Part shown: positions 61,722 to 64,000 of the stretch, piece by piece
Numbering within the stretch: the stretch's first letter is position 1
How the letters are laid out: every line of letters begins with the position of its first letter
Source: Coffea arabica
Taxonomy: Eukaryota > Streptophyta > Magnoliopsida > Gentianales > Rubiaceae
Assembly (NCBI RefSeq): GCF_036785885.1
Contig: NC_092323.1
Location: forward strand, 12,222,501 to 12,286,500
Direction of reading: 5' to 3'
Length of the DNA stretch: 64,000 bases
Translations under genes and position numbers: made by a program
The notes under the pieces: generated by a model
What the model was told of the DNA's origin: nothing
The model's database searches: none
What the model saw: the letters and a program-made list of their open reading frames with translations, nothing else

Positions 61722-64000
61722 ATGTCAACCAAACCTGATGTTGAATCTCCTAACAGCAAGAATCTCTCCACTCTAACCATACAAGATGCTTCTTCTTCCA
61801 TCCACATTAAATTGGATGGCACTAATTATCGAGTTTGGTCCAAGATTTTGGAGATGCATATTGCTGGAAGAAAAAAAATGGGCTATATTAATGGAAAAAA
61901 AACTGCACCAGCAGTAGATGATTCAAGTTATGATGAATGGGAAGCTGAAGATTCTCTTGTCAAATCTTGGCTCATTAATTCAATGAGTGATAATCTGATA
62001 TCTCACTTTGTACAATGCGGCACATCAAAGGAAGTTTGGGATGCTGTAAAAAGAAGTTACCTTGATGTATCAGATTCCTCTGAAGTTTATGAGCTAATGA
62101 AGAAGACTTTTCATTTACAACAAGATGGTCGGCCTCTAGCAGAATATTACAACGAATTAAACTCAACCTTTATGGAGCTCGATTATCGACGGCCCAATGA
62201 CATGACATGTGCTGCTGATATGGAAAAATATAGAAATCGTATTGCCGAAGATCGAGTTTATATTTTTCTTGCTGGGCTTGATAATAAGTTAGATCAAGTT
62301 CGCAGCCGTGTTCTAGGTACTTCTCCTTTACCAAGATTAGAAGAAGTCTACTCCATGGTTCGTCGAGAACTACAAAGACAAGTTGCCATGGGAGCAGAAT
62401 CACACTTTGAGACTTCAGCTCTAACTGTTCAAAAGAGCACTCCTATTACCATTAATGGAAATTCTATAGCCTCTCAGTCTCGATTTTGCACCTACTGCAA
62501 TAAGAATACACATACAATTGATGTTTGTTGGAAGAAGCATGGCTATCCAGAATGGTATAAACTTAAGCAAGTTGAGAGGAAAAATAAAAAATTTGCTCAT
62601 AATACTGTTGCTCAAAATGTTGCTGCCATAGACACTACTCCATCTTCTGCTTCCCATGTGTCTCGGGCATCTTCTCAAGAAGGTATTTTTGGTTTGTCCG
62701 TTATTTCTGCTCATCCTAGCACTTGGATTATTGATTCAGGGGCTACTGATCATATGACTAGTAACTCTTCTATCATTGACTCTCTTACATCTCCACCTGT
62801 GAAGTCTGTACAGGTTGCCAATGGAAATTTTACACCAATCATAGCCGCTGGAAATGTGTCTCTTTCACCAAAATTTTCTATGTCCTCTGTTTTACTTGCA
62901 CCTAAACTCTCAAATAATCTCCTCTCCATTAGTAAAATAACAAAGCATCTTAACTGTTCTGTCATTTTTCACTCTACTCATTGTGTTTTCCAGGACAATC
63001 TTACGAAGATGACGATTGGCATTGGTAAGGAGAGGGATGGTTTATATCACTGGGAAGACAATCAAGGCATAACAATATCTGCTCGAGGTCTTCAAACAAA
63101 AAGTGGGACATTAGAAATAGAAAGAATAATCCTGTGGCATCGTCGACTAGGACATCCATCTTTTTCTTATTTAGAGCATATGTTTCCTAAGTTATTTTCC
63201 AATATTTCAACTTCTAGCTTAAGATGTGAACAATGTGTTTATGCAAAAAACCATCGTGTTCCTTTCAAAGTTAGTTTTAATAAAAGTGTCACTCCTTTTT
63301 CATGTGTTTATACTGATGTGTGGGGTCCTTTCTCAACTACTTCTACTTCAGGACATAAATATTTTGTATCTTTTATTGATGACTGTACTAGAGTCAGTTG
63401 GGTATATTTGATGAAATCTAAGAGTGATGTTTGTCATATTATTCCTCAGTTTTATAACATGATTCTTACTCAATTCAACACTAAAATTAAGGTTTTTCAT
63501 TCTGATAATGGTCGTGAATTTGTGAATCGATCTCTTGCTGATTTTATGATACAACATGGCATTCTTCATCAAACCACTTGTGTTTACACACCCCAGCAGA
63601 ATGGCACAGCAGAACGGAAAAATCGTCACTTTCTTGAAGTCGCACGAGCCTTATGTTTTACTATGCATGTTCCAAAACATTTTTGGGCTGAAGCTATTAT
63701 GGCTGCTGTTTTCCTCATTAATCGAATGCCTGCTAAGGTTATTGATTTCCAAACCCCTTTGAGAATGTTATCTAAATTTCATTCTATTCCTTCTGCTCTT
63801 AATATTTGTCCAAAGGTTTTTGGTTGTGTATGCTATGTTCATGTTCATTCTCATCATAGAGATAAACTTGATCCTCGTGCTATCAAATGTGTTTTACTTG
63901 GCTATTCTAATTCACAAAAGGGATATAAATGTTTTCATCCTCCTACAAGAACCTACTATGTGTCTATGGATGTTCAATTTTGTGAAAATGAGTCTTATTT
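61722..64000 (+). CDS. Copia gag-pol polyprotein, intact but cut by window end
   Basis: The frame is open from the ATG reading MSTKPDVESP for 759 codons to the last base, without a stop or frameshift. Gag comes first (KLDGTNYRVWSKILEMHI, then a retrotransposon-gag domain), with a zinc knuckle of CX2CX4HX4C spacing (CTYCNKNTHTIDVC). Protease has WIIDSGATDHMT. The GAG-pre-integrase zinc site has LWHRRLGHPSF with CEQC. The integrase core shows D (YTDVWGPF), D (HSDNGREF) and E (NGTAERKNR). Reverse transcriptase and RNase H lie beyond the window. An unbroken frame means a young, possibly active copy. It is antisense to the MDP1-like gene. Confidence 0.95.
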   Translation, partial: MSTKPDVESPNSKNLSTLTIQDASSSIHIKLDGTNYRVWSKILEMHIAGRKKMGYINGKKTAPAVDDSSYDEWEAEDSLVKSWLINSMSDNLISHFVQCGTSKEVWDAVKRSYLDVSDSSEVYELMKKTFHLQQDGRPLAEYYNELNSTFMELDYRRPNDMTCAADMEKYRNRIAEDRVYIFLAGLDNKLDQVRSRVLGTSPLPRLEEVYSMVRRELQRQVAMGAESHFETSALTVQKSTPITINGNSIASQSRFCTYCNKNTHTIDVCWKKHGYPEWYKLKQVERKNKKFAHNTVAQNVAAIDTTPSSASHVSRASSQEGIFGLSVISAHPSTWIIDSGATDHMTSNSSIIDSLTSPPVKSVQVANGNFTPIIAAGNVSLSPKFSMSSVLLAPKLSNNLLSISKITKHLNCSVIFHSTHCVFQDNLTKMTIGIGKERDGLYHWEDNQGITISARGLQTKSGTLEIERIILWHRRLGHPSFSYLEHMFPKLFSNISTSSLRCEQCVYAKNHRVPFKVSFNKSVTPFSCVYTDVWGPFSTTSTSGHKYFVSFIDDCTRVSWVYLMKSKSDVCHIIPQFYNMILTQFNTKIKVFHSDNGREFVNRSLADFMIQHGILHQTTCVYTPQQNGTAERKNRHFLEVARALCFTMHVPKHFWAEAIMAAVFLINRMPAKVIDFQTPLRMLSKFHSIPSALNICPKVFGCVCYVHVHSHHRDKLDPRAIKCVLLGYSNSQKGYKCFHPPTRTYYVSMDVQFCENESY

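Larger units (their letters stand above)
61364..64000 (+). mobile_element. Copia LTR retrotransposon, left part
   Basis: The 5' LTR starts TGTTAGTTGG at 61364 and ends about 61604. It is followed by the primer-binding site TGGTATCAGAGC (61605-61616), complementary to initiator tRNA-Met as in many plant Copia elements. The LTR is only about 240 bp and contains a TATAAATA at about 61550. The gag-pol frame begins at 61722 and is still open at the window end. The order protease, integrase (reverse transcriptase not yet reached) is that of Copia (Pseudoviridae). The right LTR and target duplication are outside the window. Confidence 0.93.

Overview
This window is nuclear DNA of a flowering plant, most likely a eudicot. 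It is AT-rich, its genes have plant-type GT-AG introns, and its proteins have plant-specific relatives (NET2 actin-binding family, SKIP34, plant nicotinamidase, the At4g38062-type coiled coil). It carries plant MITEs, SINEs, Helitrons and a Copia retrotransposon. The species cannot be fixed from the sequence alone.

Layout. 1-2844 holds no gene I can recognise. A small SKIP34-like gene is on the minus strand (2845-3168). A foldback MITE and a polypyrimidine/polypurine hairpin follow. From 5170 to 23026 lies the most unusual structure: two related Helitrons joined head to tail with no base between them. The first (5170-9903) is non-autonomous and carries exon-like fragments. The second (9904-23026) carries a decayed RepHel gene (HUH nuclease plus PIF1 helicase), a ten-exon RPA1-like gene, a minus-strand captured exon and exons with two B3 DNA-binding domains. 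The pair as a whole sits between a host A and a host T, as expected of one Helitron insertion.

23027-25705 is repeat-rich and contains an inverted 89-bp copy of one exon of the next gene. Host genes then follow: ecdysoneless/SGT1-like (plus, 25706-29263), nicotinamidase (plus, 32025-34294), a NET2-type actin-binding protein (minus, 34777-38341, tail to tail with nicotinamidase), and a small conserved plant protein of unknown function (minus, 40909-42299). 43-54 kb is almost gene-free and holds the second copy of a 317-bp Mutator-like MITE, a hAT-like foldback element, microsatellites, a SINE with a perfect 19-bp target duplication, and a poly(T) insertion with its own target duplication.

On the right, a long coiled-coil gene (plus, 55446-58760) has a 5'UTR intron and an upstream ORF completed by splicing. 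Next come the last three exons of an MDP1-like HAD phosphatase (minus, 59439-61276). Immediately upstream of its first visible exon, in antisense orientation, is the left end of a Copia element (61364 to the window end) whose gag-pol frame is open throughout. The MDP1-like first exon, with the nucleophile motif, must therefore lie beyond this insertion or be lost.

The host genes look like unrelated housekeeping or structural genes with no shared pathway. The coordinated unit here is the Helitron pair with its replication genes and cargo.
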